Of a stretch of DNA of 50,514 bases, positions 14,021-23,264 are shown piece by piece. The stretch lies in the NCBI GenBank assembly GCA_017417005.1, contig JAFQAA010000021.1, positions 1 to 50,514 on the forward strand, given 5' to 3'. A program made the position numbers and the translations under genes. Position 1 is the stretch's first letter; every line of letters begins with the position of its first letter. Source of the DNA: Elusimicrobiaceae bacterium. Its GTDB lineage: Bacteria > Elusimicrobiota > Elusimicrobia > Elusimicrobiales > Elusimicrobiaceae. The notes under the pieces were generated by a model that worked only from the letters and a program-made list of their open reading frames with translations, had not been told where the DNA came from and ran no database searches.

Positions 14021-15542
14021 TCTTGTTTTAATTGCCGATTTCGGCGGACAATATAACCAACTTATAGCTAGACGCGTGCGCGAGTTAAATATTTACTGCG
14101 AAGTTATCTCTTGGAAGAAAATTTATCAAGAAGCCAAGGTTCAAAAACCGCAAGCAATAATTTTTACCGGCGGACCTGCCAGTGTTTACGAGCAAAACGC
14201 CCCTAAAGTCCAAAAAGAATTATTTGACCTTAATATCCCCATTTTAGGTATTTGCTATGGTATGCAGCTACTGGCCCAAACGCTTGGCGGTAAAGTTGTA
14301 AGCCCCGATTTTAAAGAATACGGCAAAGTTGAGTTAATAAAAAAAGAAAATACAAAACTTTTAAATAATGTAGAAGAAAAAACTATCTGCTGGATGAGCC
14401 ACCGCGATTATGTTGAAACTTTACCAAAAGATTTTAAAATAACTGCACTAAGTAAGCAATGCCCGGCCTGTATTATTGAAAATGATACAAAGAAAATTTA
14501 CGGCGTGCAGTTTCACCCGGAAGTTGCGCATACTCAAGCCGGTATGCAAATTTTAAAAAATTTCCTTTATGATATTTGCCAAATAAAACCCACTTGGACT
14601 ATGCTTAATTATAAAGAAAATCAAATTGCCCAGTTAAAAGAAAACCTTAAAGATAAAAAAGTTTTATGTGCGCTTTCCGGCGGAGTAGATTCTTCGGTAG
14701 CGGCCCTTTTGGTGCATAAGGCAATAGGTAATAATTTAACTTGTGTTTTTGTGGACCACGGGCTGTTGCGCCATAAAGAAGGCGACGAGGTAGAAAATAT
14801 CTTTAAAAAGCGTTTTAAAATGAATCTTATTCGTGTTAACGCCGAAGAACGCTTTTTAAAAGTCTTAAAAGGTATAACAGACCCGGAACAAAAACGCAAA
14901 ATTATCGGTGCTGAGTTTATTAAAGTTTTTGAAGAAGAAGCGGCCAAACTTGGCAAAATTGACTATCTTTTGCAAGGCACAATTTACCCTGATGTTATTG
15001 AAAGTGGTACCGATACGGCAGAAGTTATTAAAAGCCATCACAATGTCGGCGGGCTACCAAAAAATATGCAATTTAAACTGCTTGAGCCTTTGCGCCTGCT
15101 GTTTAAAGATGAAGTGCGCCAACTAGGTCTTGAATTGGGCCTTGAAGAAGATTTAGTTTTTAGGCAGCCTTTCCCCGGCCCAGGTCTAGCCGTTAGATGC
15201 CTTGGCGAAATTACAAAAGAAAAACTTGAAATTATCCGCAAAAGCGATTTTATCTTTAGAGAAGAAATAAAAAAACATAATCTTGAACGCGCCATCTGGC
15301 AATACTTTGCTTTCTTGCCCAATATAAAAAGCGTTGGCGTTATGGGCGATTCAAGAACCTATTTCCATACAATAGGACTAAGGGCTGTAAACTCTCAAGA
15401 TGCTATGACTTGCGACTGGGCAAAAATACCTTACGAAGTTTTAGATATTGTTTCGCAAAGAATAGTTAGAGAAGTTAACGGCGTAAATAGGGTTATTTAT
15501 GACATAACCTCAAAACCGCCTGCTACAATTGAGTGGGAATAA
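14010..15542 (+). CDS. guaA: GMP synthase (glutamine-hydrolysing)
   Basis: 510 residues, standard length. The N-terminal class I glutamine amidotransferase has Cys82 in GICYGMQLL and the His-Glu pair in QFHPEV. The ATP-pyrophosphatase domain has the PP-loop LSGGVDSS near residue 220, and the C-terminal dimer domain ends in the usual PPATIEWE. It aminates XMP to GMP, using the product of the upstream guaB. The start lies inside the last codons of guaB, with GAGG six bases upstream, giving tight coupling of the two steps. Confidence 0.97.
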   Translation: MQNNLVLIADFGGQYNQLIARRVRELNIYCEVISWKKIYQEAKVQKPQAIIFTGGPASVYEQNAPKVQKELFDLNIPILGICYGMQLLAQTLGGKVVSPDFKEYGKVELIKKENTKLLNNVEEKTICWMSHRDYVETLPKDFKITALSKQCPACIIENDTKKIYGVQFHPEVAHTQAGMQILKNFLYDICQIKPTWTMLNYKENQIAQLKENLKDKKVLCALSGGVDSSVAALLVHKAIGNNLTCVFVDHGLLRHKEGDEVENIFKKRFKMNLIRVNAEERFLKVLKGITDPEQKRKIIGAEFIKVFEEEAAKLGKIDYLLQGTIYPDVIESGTDTAEVIKSHHNVGGLPKNMQFKLLEPLRLLFKDEVRQLGLELGLEEDLVFRQPFPGPGLAVRCLGEITKEKLEIIRKSDFIFREEIKKHNLERAIWQYFAFLPNIKSVGVMGDSRTYFHTIGLRAVNSQDAMTCDWAKIPYEVLDIVSQRIVREVNGVNRVIYDITSKPPATIEWE

Positions 15543-15569
15543 AATAAAACCTTAACAGCTAAAAAATTC

Positions 15570-15637
15570 TAGGCCAAAAGGCCTATTTTATCTTAGGTCC
15601 TTTGACCCTTGTAGATTATCTATAGAAACGCTATACT
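15570..15637 (+). promoter_or_regulatory. Upstream element and promoter of exported-protein gene
   Basis: TAGGCC-AAAA-GGCCTA (15570-15585) can form a hairpin; the overlapping AAAGGCCTA can instead pair with TAGGTCCTTT (15594-15603). GACCC follows, then TTGTAG (15609-15614), a 17-base spacer and TATACT (15632-15637), six bases before the ATG. The arrangement resembles 8273-8332: an inverted repeat abutting the -35. Part of it may also end guaA transcription. Confidence 0.5.
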
Positions 15638-15643
15638 TTTAGT

Positions 15644-16693
15644 ATGAAAAAATATTTAACAACAACCCTAGCAGTTATTTTTGCAGTAAATGCGCAAACT
15701 TTATTGTTTGCTAAGGAAGCTTCTAAAGAAGAACTTGCCACTAATTTTGAGCAATTATTAAACACAAAAGATTTTAGAAATCTTTTAAGCGACTCAGGAG
15801 CTATTGCTTTGGAAAAGATTTTACTTTCCCCTGAAGAAAGAGTTTATAATGATTTAACAAAATCTTTATCAGCGGAAAATAAAACCAAAACTTTTGAAGC
15901 AAATATTGATAGAGTAAATAAAAAAGCTTCTACCGATATGAAGTATGCCCAAGCTATGCCGGATGCTTATTATAAACTTTACACGGATATCGTTGCTAGC
16001 CCCAGCATAAGCCCTGATTTTAATTTAACTATGCCCCAACTACGCAAACTAATTTATGAATACCAGAATAAAATTATTGATTTATTAAAAGATACTTATG
16101 CTTTTAAAATTGAAAAGAAAAATAACCAAAACCTTACTTTATCTACTTATATAAATAAAGTAGTAAATAAGAATATCGCTTTGCTCGGCCAATATTATAA
16201 AGCAAATCCGGCTATTCCCCTTTACGATATTAATAAAGAAAAACCTCTGCCTGTTAATATAAAAAGCCACGAGGAGTGGCTTAGCCCTGAATATCACCAG
16301 GAATTATTAATTAAAATTGCCGCTTTAAGATTTATTGAAGCCAGTTTAAAAGTCGCTAAAGCAGGCTATACTTATGACTTTGCTTTATTTGATATCATCA
16401 GCCTTGCAAGAGAAAGCAAAACCCAAACACAAGTTTCTTTTAATAACGGCGTTTTAACCTTAACCTTACCACAAGAAGCCTATAAATATATTCCTTTTGG
16501 CACAAAACAATTAGTTAGCAGAGATGCCAAATTTATAACCGCCTTGCAAGAAATTGAAAAGAAAAAACAAAACCCTAACTATGATTTTGCAACCAAAAGA
16601 GATGCTACCAAACAAGGCCGCGGCCACGATTACGACCCAACAAAGCAACCCTCTATTTATGATTCCCCTTGGGGTTCAGGCAGCGTCCGATAA
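15644..16693 (+). CDS. Exported protein of unknown function
   Basis: 349 residues starting with a signal peptide (MKKYLTTTLAVIFAVNAQ to about residue 24). The mature part is rich in Lys, Tyr and helix-forming residues, with no motif I recognise. The C-terminus is polar and low in hydrophobic residues (GRGHDYDPTKQPSIYD and a Gly-Ser end), perhaps disordered. There is no lipobox or membrane segment, so it is probably periplasmic. It is transcribed alone from a promoter whose -10 is six bases from the ATG, with no ribosome-binding site. Function is unknown. Confidence 0.75.
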   Translation: MKKYLTTTLAVIFAVNAQTLLFAKEASKEELATNFEQLLNTKDFRNLLSDSGAIALEKILLSPEERVYNDLTKSLSAENKTKTFEANIDRVNKKASTDMKYAQAMPDAYYKLYTDIVASPSISPDFNLTMPQLRKLIYEYQNKIIDLLKDTYAFKIEKKNNQNLTLSTYINKVVNKNIALLGQYYKANPAIPLYDINKEKPLPVNIKSHEEWLSPEYHQELLIKIAALRFIEASLKVAKAGYTYDFALFDIISLARESKTQTQVSFNNGVLTLTLPQEAYKYIPFGTKQLVSRDAKFITALQEIEKKKQNPNYDFATKRDATKQGRGHDYDPTKQPSIYDSPWGSGSVR

Positions 16694-16704
16694 GTTTTAG
16701 AACT

Positions 16705-16733
16705 AAAAAGCCCTCTTAAAAAGAGGGCTTTTT
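16705..16733. terminator. Bidirectional terminator
   Basis: AAAAAGCCCTCTT and AAGAGGGCTTTTT form a 13-bp stem with a 3-base loop, between the convergent exported-protein and pgm genes. Confidence 0.92.
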
Positions 16734-16751
16734 ATTTGCAATAATTAAAAC

Positions 16752-18302
16752 TTACAAACTGAATATCTTTTTACCTTCATTAATTAAAGTTTCAAGATAC
16801 TCTTGGCTTTTAAAAGTTTCAGCGTAAAGTTTAATAATATTTTCCGTGCCGGAAGCACGCGCCAAAAGCCAGGAATCTTTTAAGTAAATCTTTATGCCAT
16901 CGCTGTCTCTAACGCGCAAAACTTCCTGCCCGGCAAAAGTTTTTAACTCGGCAAAATCTTGAGCTTTTAAGTTTTTAAATTTTTCTTTAATTTCTGCTTT
17001 TGCCGGACTATCAACACGGGTATAATAAGATTTGCCGTAAAGGGTAGTTAACTGCTCGTAAAGCCCTGCAATATCTTGTCCGGTAAAGCACATAATTTCA
17101 AGCAACAAACAAACGGCCAAAATGCCGTCTTTTTCCGTAACCCAGTTTGTTATAGACATACCGGCACTTTCTTCGCCAGCCATTAAAAGTTCTTTATTTA
17201 AAAGGCCATCAACAAAATATTTAAAGCCTACATTAACTTCTTCAATACCAAGGCCGTAATTTTGGGCAATTTTATCCATAAGCATAGTTGTGCCAAGGGT
17301 GCGCCCTGCTTTTTTTGGGGTATCTTTACCGGCGCGCCTTGCAAGATAGTCAAGCATAACGCATAAAGCGTGGTTTGGCGCAATTAGTCCGCCTTTTTTG
17401 GTTGCACAGCCAAAGCGGTCGCCATCAGGGTCGCTTGCGCCGGCAAAATCATAGTCCCCATTTTTAACAAGTTCAATAAGTGGCTTCATTGGGTATTTTG
17501 AGGAAGGATCCATCCTTATTTTGCCATCGTGGTCCAAGGGAATAAAATGAAAATCGGGGTTTTGCTCCGTCATAACCAAACGAACATTTTTAAGTTTATA
17601 ATGTTTTATAATTGCTTCATAAAAAGGCAGACTTGCCCCGCCAAGCGGCGTAATTGCAGCTTTAATATTGCTGTTTGCAATAACATCAAATTTTATTTTT
17701 TTACCAAGTGCTTTGATATAAGGGGTAATAATATCGCAATCTTCCACAAGGCCACTCTTACGGGCTTCCTCTAAAGAAATCTGTTTAATTTTAGTAGGAT
17801 TTTCTAAATAAAAATTAGCAAGTTCTTCAATTGTTTTTGTTAATACGCTTGAAGCCGGCCCGCCGTTTGAAGGGTTATATTTAAGGCCCATATCCTGTGG
17901 TGGATTATGGCTGGCTGTCCCGTTTAAAGCCGCGCAAACACGACCAGATAAAATTTCAAAGGAAAACACCGGTGTAGGCACTGCCATACTAGGCAAAACA
18001 ACTTTTAAGCCGTTTGCACTTAAAACACTGGCGCAAATTTCAGCGGTGGCGCGGCTCATTAGGCGCGTATCGCCGCCAACAAGAATTTTACCAAAAAGGC
18101 CTTCTTCTTTATGTAAAGTAGCAACGGCTTGGGCAATAGCACGCGCATGAGCTGCACAAAAACCCTGGCCTAGAGAACCTCTGTGGCCGGATGTGCCAAA
18201 TTTGACTTTTGCAATATTGCCTTTTGGCTCAAAAAAATCTTTTCTTAAAGTTTCTAAATCAATTTTTTCTTTACTTAAAGTGCCTGCTTTTTGATTAATC
18301 AT
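16752..18302 (-). CDS. pgm: Phosphoglucomutase
   Basis: 516 residues from ATG 18302, chosen for the GGGGG upstream; the open frame extends further up without a site. All four alpha-D-phosphohexomutase motifs are present: the phosphoserine loop TASHNPPQ, the metal loop DPDGDR, the sugar loop GEESAG and the phosphate loop RASGTE. VKFGTSGHRGS near the start matches the E. coli Pgm type. It interconverts glucose 1-phosphate and glucose 6-phosphate, linking storage and envelope sugars to glycolysis. Metal motif DPDGDR (E. coli Pgm has DPDYDR) leaves room for broader hexose specificity. Confidence 0.92.
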   Translation of the reverse strand: MINQKAGTLSKEKIDLETLRKDFFEPKGNIAKVKFGTSGHRGSLGQGFCAAHARAIAQAVATLHKEEGLFGKILVGGDTRLMSRATAEICASVLSANGLKVVLPSMAVPTPVFSFEILSGRVCAALNGTASHNPPQDMGLKYNPSNGGPASSVLTKTIEELANFYLENPTKIKQISLEEARKSGLVEDCDIITPYIKALGKKIKFDVIANSNIKAAITPLGGASLPFYEAIIKHYKLKNVRLVMTEQNPDFHFIPLDHDGKIRMDPSSKYPMKPLIELVKNGDYDFAGASDPDGDRFGCATKKGGLIAPNHALCVMLDYLARRAGKDTPKKAGRTLGTTMLMDKIAQNYGLGIEEVNVGFKYFVDGLLNKELLMAGEESAGMSITNWVTEKDGILAVCLLLEIMCFTGQDIAGLYEQLTTLYGKSYYTRVDSPAKAEIKEKFKNLKAQDFAELKTFAGQEVLRVRDSDGIKIYLKDSWLLARASGTENIIKLYAETFKSQEYLETLINEGKKIFSL

Positions 18303-18325
18303 AGTTATCTGCCCCCTTTCTTTTA

Positions 18326-18331
18326 TATAAT
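18326..18331 (+). promoter_or_regulatory. -10 box between divergent pgm and murB
   Basis: Only 37 bases separate the two start codons. TATAAT (18326-18331) lies eight bases before the murB ATG. The AT-rich core TATATAATATATTA also supplies -10-like hexamers on the minus strand for pgm, so the two promoters must overlap. Confidence 0.55.
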
Positions 18332-18339
18332 ATATTAAA

Positions 18340-19218
18340 ATGAGAACAAAAGAACAAGCACCTTTTATATACAAAAATATTTCTATGGCAGATTATACCA
18401 CCTATAAGACAGGCGGTTCGGCGGAGTTTTTTTGCCTGCCAAAAAATATTGAAGAAATAAAACAAGCCATAAACTTTGCAAAAGAAAATAACCTTGATTT
18501 TTATATTTTAGGGCTTGGCTCCAATATTTTAGTTGGTGATTTGGGCTTAAAAGGTCTTGTTTGTTGTTTAAAAGATTTTGAAGATATTAAAATAAAAGAT
18601 AATACTATTACAGCTTTAGCCGGCACGGCGCTTGATAAAGTTATTGCTACTGCTGTTTTAAATAATCTTGGTGGGCTTGAAAAACTTTCCGGCATACCGG
18701 GCAGCGTGGGCGGTGCTGTTTTTATGAACGCGGGCGCTTTTAACGGGGAAACTTGGCAAAATATCACAAGTGTAGAGGTTTTAAAAGACGGCCAAATTAA
18801 AACTATCAAAAAAGAGCAAGTTAAAGCAGAATACCGCAAAGTTAAAGGGCTTGAAAATTGCCTAATTTTAAGCGCAACTTGGGTCTTAACTACCCCCGCT
18901 GATAAAAATTTAAGGGAAGAAATTTTAGCAAAACGCAAACTAAAACAACCTTTAGAATATCCTTCCGCCGGAAGTGTTTTTAAAAGACCTCAGGGCGACT
19001 ACGCAAGCAGGCTAATAGATTTTTGTAATTTACGCGGGCTAACTATCGGTGGCGCACAAGTATCAACAAAACACGCTGGTTTTATTATCAATTACAATCA
19101 TGCAACAGCCCAAGATATCAGAAATTTAATGAAAGAAGTTCAAAAAATAGTTAAAGAAAAAACAGGTTTTTACTTGGAACTGGAACAGATACTTTGGGGC
19201 AATTTTAAAAAAAGTTGA
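18340..19218 (+). CDS. murB: UDP-N-acetylenolpyruvoylglucosamine reductase
   Basis: 292 residues, the size of type II MurB. FAD-binding motifs are visible: YTTYKTGGSAEFF, LGLGSNILVGD and GLEKLSGIPGSVGGAVFMNAGA. The catalytic region AGSVFKRP contains the Ser proton donor. It reduces UDP-GlcNAc-enolpyruvate to UDP-MurNAc with NADPH, the second committed step of murein synthesis. No Shine-Dalgarno is seen before ATG 18340; an internal ATG at 18388 lacks one too, so the first is kept. It ends at the -35 of tRNA-Asp. Confidence 0.95.
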   Translation: MRTKEQAPFIYKNISMADYTTYKTGGSAEFFCLPKNIEEIKQAINFAKENNLDFYILGLGSNILVGDLGLKGLVCCLKDFEDIKIKDNTITALAGTALDKVIATAVLNNLGGLEKLSGIPGSVGGAVFMNAGAFNGETWQNITSVEVLKDGQIKTIKKEQVKAEYRKVKGLENCLILSATWVLTTPADKNLREEILAKRKLKQPLEYPSAGSVFKRPQGDYASRLIDFCNLRGLTIGGAQVSTKHAGFIINYNHATAQDIRNLMKEVQKIVKEKTGFYLELEQILWGNFKKS

Positions 19219-19243
19219 CGAAACAAAAATAAAAAGATAAAAT
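19215..19243 (+). promoter_or_regulatory. Promoter of tRNA-Asp
   Basis: TTGACG (19215-19220), a 17-base spacer and TAAAAT (19238-19243) form a near-consensus promoter. The -35 overlaps the murB TGA stop codon. Confidence 0.75.
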
Positions 19244-19261
19244 AGATTTATAAAGATTTTA

Positions 19262-19337
19262 GGGGTCGTGGTGTAGCCTGGTCTAACACGCTGCCCTGTC
19301 AAGGCAGAGACCGCGGGTTCAAATCCCGTCGACCCCG
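19262..19337 (+). tRNA. tRNA-Asp (anticodon GTC)
   Basis: 76 nucleotides. The acceptor GGGGTCG pairs with CGACCCC, discriminator G. The anticodon stem CTGCC/GGCAG encloses CTGTCAA, giving GTC. The T arm has GGTTCAAAT. CCA is not encoded. Confidence 0.97.
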
Positions 19338-19345
19338 AAGTTTTA

Positions 19346-19377
19346 AAAACCACTCCCTTTAAGTGAGTGGTTTTTTT
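19346..19377 (+). terminator. Terminator after tRNA-Asp
   Basis: AAAACCACTC and GAGTGGTTTTTTT form a stem of about 10 bp followed by seven T residues, directly after the tRNA. Confidence 0.9.
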
Positions 19378-19430
19378 ATACCCCCTTGTAAAACTGATAC
19401 TAATTATTAATAATATAATTAGAGGTGTTT

Positions 19431-20972
19431 ATGGAAAAAAATAAAAAACAAACAAGCATAAAAGCTATTATGGCTATATTTGTTATTTTGATAATAGTTT
19501 TTCTTGCTTTACCTATAATTTTTCAAGAGGAAAAAACAGCTTTAGATAAGCTAAACAAACAACAAAAAGCTTTGCCTTTAAAAACGCAAAACCCTTTTAC
19601 CCATTATTTTAATTTATTCAAACAATTCTATACTCCTAAAAATAAAGAATTTAAAAAATTAAATAATAGCCTTCTAGCAAAAAAAGAGGCAGACACCATT
19701 AAGAATACTCAACAAAATACTTACCCCGCTGTTTCCGTTGCTAGTGCCGGGCAAACACAACCCCAGCAAGAAAACAATTATTACGAAGAAAACAAAAATT
19801 ATTCCGCTCAACCTTATATTGAACCCGAACAAAAGGAAGATACTTTTGTTCCGCAAGAACCTTTTGAAGATTTTCTTGTAGAAGGACTTTATGAAACTTC
19901 CCAGTTAGCCCCTATTGAAACAAAATTGCTAGCAAGAAAAAAAGTTTTTGATATTTTAACTCCAAAACCTTTTACCCTTTTACCCTCTACTAAAGAAATA
20001 GAAAAGACTTTAACAAATTCCTCTCCTTTACAAGTTAAAACAAATGCTCAGGAAAGCAAAACTATTCTGTTTAATGACAATAGCAATACAAACAAAATTT
20101 CCACTGCAGCTGGCAATTATATAAATGGCATTTTTAGTCCTTTTAGCAAAAATAATTCTGCCACTATGGGCAAAATAGATATAAACGGACTACCTTTTGA
20201 AACTCAATCAACTTTGGTGGCCTCAAGATTAAACACCATACACCATCAGAACTCTTCGGGTAAAAACAACAATTCTTCTCAGGGTTCTCAAAATAATGGA
20301 GAAAACCCAAAACCCCCTTTACCCCCAAAAGATACTTTTGATCCAACAAAATGGGAAACAGAAGTAAACACTTCTTGTGATATGGAAAAAATGTTAAACA
20401 CTGAGCAGCAAAATAATCTTGCAAAACAACCCGTTAAAATTGATACTTGCGACCCTGATATCAGCCAAAAACTAGCCAAAGTTAACGAAAAAATGCAAAA
20501 AGAACATCAGTTTTTAATTGTTTCTGGCAGATATAAAGGAAAAATAATGATACCGACAACCCTATCCCTACCGGAAAAAGTTTTAACTTCTATTGCAAGC
20601 GATGAGGAGGGTATTTTTACCCTTAATTTACCAAGAGAATTAAGAGGGAAACAATTTAGTAAAAATACAGAAAAAACGGAATTTAATTTTGTTTCTGCTT
20701 TAAAACCGGAAGTCTTTGAAAAACTTATGAAAGATGAAAAAACAATTCTTCTTTCCGTTGATACTCTAGATTTGTTAAAGCACCCGCAAAATACTATTTT
20801 AATACAAAGCGGCGAAATAGAAACTTACTTAGGTGCAGATAAAATTATAAAGGATATTAACAATTTCCCCACAAAACAAGCAGAAATTAAAAAAATGTTA
20901 AAACAAAAAGAAACGGAAGATAAAAAACAAAAAGCCCAAGATTTACAAAATAAAATAAACTCGGCAATATAA
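19431..20972 (+). CDS. Membrane-anchored protein of unknown function
   Basis: 513 residues from ATG 19431, which has AGAGGTG upstream; the GTG at 19425 is part of that site. A short basic start (KNKKQTSIK) precedes one transmembrane helix at about residues 10-30 (AIMAIFVILIIVFLALP), so the rest is probably periplasmic. The body is Lys, Asn and Gln-rich, with low-complexity polar linkers and a Pro-rich segment (PKPPLPPKDTFDP). The C-terminal 60 residues are charged and coiled-coil-like. No catalytic motif is recognised. It lies 4 bases before the malic enzyme gene and may head that operon. Confidence 0.75.
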   Translation: MEKNKKQTSIKAIMAIFVILIIVFLALPIIFQEEKTALDKLNKQQKALPLKTQNPFTHYFNLFKQFYTPKNKEFKKLNNSLLAKKEADTIKNTQQNTYPAVSVASAGQTQPQQENNYYEENKNYSAQPYIEPEQKEDTFVPQEPFEDFLVEGLYETSQLAPIETKLLARKKVFDILTPKPFTLLPSTKEIEKTLTNSSPLQVKTNAQESKTILFNDNSNTNKISTAAGNYINGIFSPFSKNNSATMGKIDINGLPFETQSTLVASRLNTIHHQNSSGKNNNSSQGSQNNGENPKPPLPPKDTFDPTKWETEVNTSCDMEKMLNTEQQNNLAKQPVKIDTCDPDISQKLAKVNEKMQKEHQFLIVSGRYKGKIMIPTTLSLPEKVLTSIASDEEGIFTLNLPRELRGKQFSKNTEKTEFNFVSALKPEVFEKLMKDEKTILLSVDTLDLLKHPQNTILIQSGEIETYLGADKIIKDINNFPTKQAEIKKMLKQKETEDKKQKAQDLQNKINSAI

Positions 20973-20976
20973 AACT

Positions 20977-22428
20977 ATGAAAATAAAAATAGATTTAAGT
21001 AATTTGGAAAAATGTTTACCCCAAAATATAAGCGCGCAAAAAAAAGACCAATTTAAAACTTTATTTTATTCTAAAATGGCCCTTTTAATGCACGAAATGT
21101 ATAAAGGCAAAATTACCAGCTTTCCCAAAGCTGCTTTTTGGGGGCCGGCCTGGCTTAATATTTGGTACACACCGGGCGTAAGCGCACCGACTTTAGCAAT
21201 AAAAAAACAAGAAGAAAAAGCTTATACTTTAACAAACCGCGCAAACAAAGTTGCCATCATCAGCGACGGAAGCAGAGTCCTAGGACTTGGCAACTGCGGT
21301 CCTAAAAGCGCTCTTGCTGTTATGGAAGGCAAAGCCCTTTTAATGAACCGCTTGGGGGCAATTGATGCTGAACCTTTATGTATTAATTCTCTTAATGAAA
21401 AAGGGCTAAACGACCCGCAAAAAATTATTGATTTTGCGCATATGATTAGCCCTTCTTACAGCGCAATTAATCTTGAAGATATAAGCCAGCCAAACTGCTA
21501 TAAAGTTTTAGACACCCTAAAAGAAACTTACCCCATACCCGTTTGGCACGACGATGCTCAGGGCACAGCTTGTATAACTTGCGCTGCTTTAATAAATGCT
21601 TTAAAAGTTGCCGGCAAAAAAATTGATAAAGTTAAAATAATTTTATTTGGTGCAGGAGCAGCAAACACAAGTATTGCCGCTTTTCTTTTAACTTTAGGGG
21701 CAGATCCCAAAAAGATGATTTTGTTTGATTCTAAAGGCCCTTTGCATAAAAATAGAACTGATTTAAAAAATAACCCTGCCTATTATAAACAATGGGGTTT
21801 ATGCCAAAAAACAAATTTTAAACAAATCAATTCTAAAGAAGAGGCTTTTAAAGAGGCTGATGTTTTAATTGCTTTTTCTAGACCGGGGCCTGATATTATT
21901 GCCCCGGAGTTAATAAAACTTATGGCAAAACGCGCAATTGTTTTTGCTTGCGCAAATCCCGTGCCGGAAATTTACCCAGAACAAGCCATAGAAGCCGGTG
22001 CTTTTATCGTTGGCACAGGCCGGGGCGATTTTGAAAATCAAATAAACAATTCCCTTTGCTTTCCAGGTATTTTAAAAGGGGTTTTACTTTGCGGAGCAAA
22101 AAAAATAACCGATACTATGGCCCTTGCAGCAGCAAAAGCAATAGCAAAAAGGGCGCAAGATACTACTTTAAACCGCCATCATATTTTGCCGGATAAAACC
22201 GATTTGGAAATTTACCCCTTGCAAGCAGCCGCTGTTGCTGCGCAAGCAAAAAAAGAAGGCCTTGCCACTATCAAAATTACCCCTAAACAAGTTTATACTC
22301 AAGTTAAAGAAGAACTGCTTTTTAGAGAAGAAATTAACAATCTATTAATTAAAAATAAACTTATAAAAAAACCTACCCAGAAATTAGTGCAGGCAGTTTT
22401 TGAGCAAACTTTAAAGGAAGTTTTATGA
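20977..22428 (+). CDS. NAD(P)-dependent malic enzyme
   Basis: 483 residues. Typical motifs are the catalytic tyrosine in WYTPGVS, the SDGSRVLGLGNCGPK loop, the metal-binding LEDISQPNC and WHDDAQGTA, the nucleotide fold ILFGAGAANTS and ACANPVPEI. It decarboxylates malate to pyruvate (or runs in reverse), making NAD(P)H. The length is longer than the 380-430 of short bacterial forms because of the extended C-terminus, and there is no phosphotransacetylase domain. It overlaps the fumarase alpha gene by 4 bases, so malate produced or consumed by fumarase is handled by a co-made enzyme. Cofactor choice is not decided by sequence. Confidence 0.93.
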   Translation: MKIKIDLSNLEKCLPQNISAQKKDQFKTLFYSKMALLMHEMYKGKITSFPKAAFWGPAWLNIWYTPGVSAPTLAIKKQEEKAYTLTNRANKVAIISDGSRVLGLGNCGPKSALAVMEGKALLMNRLGAIDAEPLCINSLNEKGLNDPQKIIDFAHMISPSYSAINLEDISQPNCYKVLDTLKETYPIPVWHDDAQGTACITCAALINALKVAGKKIDKVKIILFGAGAANTSIAAFLLTLGADPKKMILFDSKGPLHKNRTDLKNNPAYYKQWGLCQKTNFKQINSKEEAFKEADVLIAFSRPGPDIIAPELIKLMAKRAIVFACANPVPEIYPEQAIEAGAFIVGTGRGDFENQINNSLCFPGILKGVLLCGAKKITDTMALAAAKAIAKRAQDTTLNRHHILPDKTDLEIYPLQAAAVAAQAKKEGLATIKITPKQVYTQVKEELLFREEINNLLIKNKLIKKPTQKLVQAVFEQTLKEVL

Positions 22429-23264
22429 AAATTATAGAAGCAAAAAACATAACATCTCTTGTAAAAAAAATGTGTATCAAAGCCGCTCACGAGTTGCCTA
22501 GTGATGTTTTACTTGCTATTAAAAAATCACAAACAAAACAAAAAGGCCTTGCTAAATATTTAACTGCTTTGATGCTTGAAAATGCCAAAATTGCAAAAAA
22601 AGAACTTTACCCCCTTTGCCAAGATACAGGAACTTCCGTTTTATTTGTTGAAATCGGCACGGAACTCTTTATAAAAGGTAATATAACAAAGGCTATCCAA
22701 GAAGGCGTAAAACAGGGCTATAAAGAGGGGTATTTAAGAAAATCTATCGTACAAGACCCCCTTTTTAAACGCAAAAATACCAATGATAACACCCCAGCAA
22801 TTATACACTATTCTTTTAAAGAGGGCGATAAATTAAAACTTTCTCTTTTACTAAAAGGGGCCGGTTCTGAAAATAAAAGTGTGTTAAAAATGTTTGCCCC
22901 AAGCGCAACTATTAAAGATATAAAAGATTTTGTTTTATCTGCCGTAAAAACCGCCGGAGCAAGTGCTTGCCCGCCTTTTATTATTGGTATTGGTATTGGC
23001 GGAAATTTTGAACACGCAGCTCTTCTTTCCAAAAAAGCTTTGCTTAGAAAAATTAATAATTTTAACAAAAATAAACTTTACGCCGCCTTGGAAAAAGATT
23101 TACTTAAAGAAATAAATAAAACAAAAATCGGTCCGCAAGGGCTTGGCGGTAATATTTCTGCCTTAGGAGTTTTTATTGAAGAAGAGCCTTGTCATACGGC
23201 AAGTTTGCCTGTTGCCGTAAATATAGGGTGCCATGTTTCAAGACATATAACAGAGGTTTTATGA
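22425..23264 (+). CDS. Class I fumarate hydratase, alpha subunit
   Basis: 279 residues, matching the N-terminal domain of Fe-S fumarases and the TtdA subunit. Three cysteines suited to the [4Fe-4S] cluster are in place: C65 in LCQDTGT, C182 in ACPPFIIG and C269 in NIGCHVSRH. GAGSENKS is also conserved. It hydrates fumarate to malate together with the beta subunit that follows with a 4-base ATGA overlap. L-tartrate dehydratase is the close alternative; the malic enzyme neighbour favours fumarase. AAGGAAG precedes the ATG. Confidence 0.92.
   Translation: MKIIEAKNITSLVKKMCIKAAHELPSDVLLAIKKSQTKQKGLAKYLTALMLENAKIAKKELYPLCQDTGTSVLFVEIGTELFIKGNITKAIQEGVKQGYKEGYLRKSIVQDPLFKRKNTNDNTPAIIHYSFKEGDKLKLSLLLKGAGSENKSVLKMFAPSATIKDIKDFVLSAVKTAGASACPPFIIGIGIGGNFEHAALLSKKALLRKINNFNKNKLYAALEKDLLKEINKTKIGPQGLGGNISALGVFIEEEPCHTASLPVAVNIGCHVSRHITEVL

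Noticed and set aside
18303-18374. N-terminal extension of pgm
   Set aside because: The extra codons would overlap the murB start and lie upstream of the clear GGGGG site before ATG 18302.
23189-23260. N-terminal extension of fumarase beta
   Set aside because: It lies inside the alpha gene in another frame and has no family similarity; ATG 23261 has AGAGG and the normal start.
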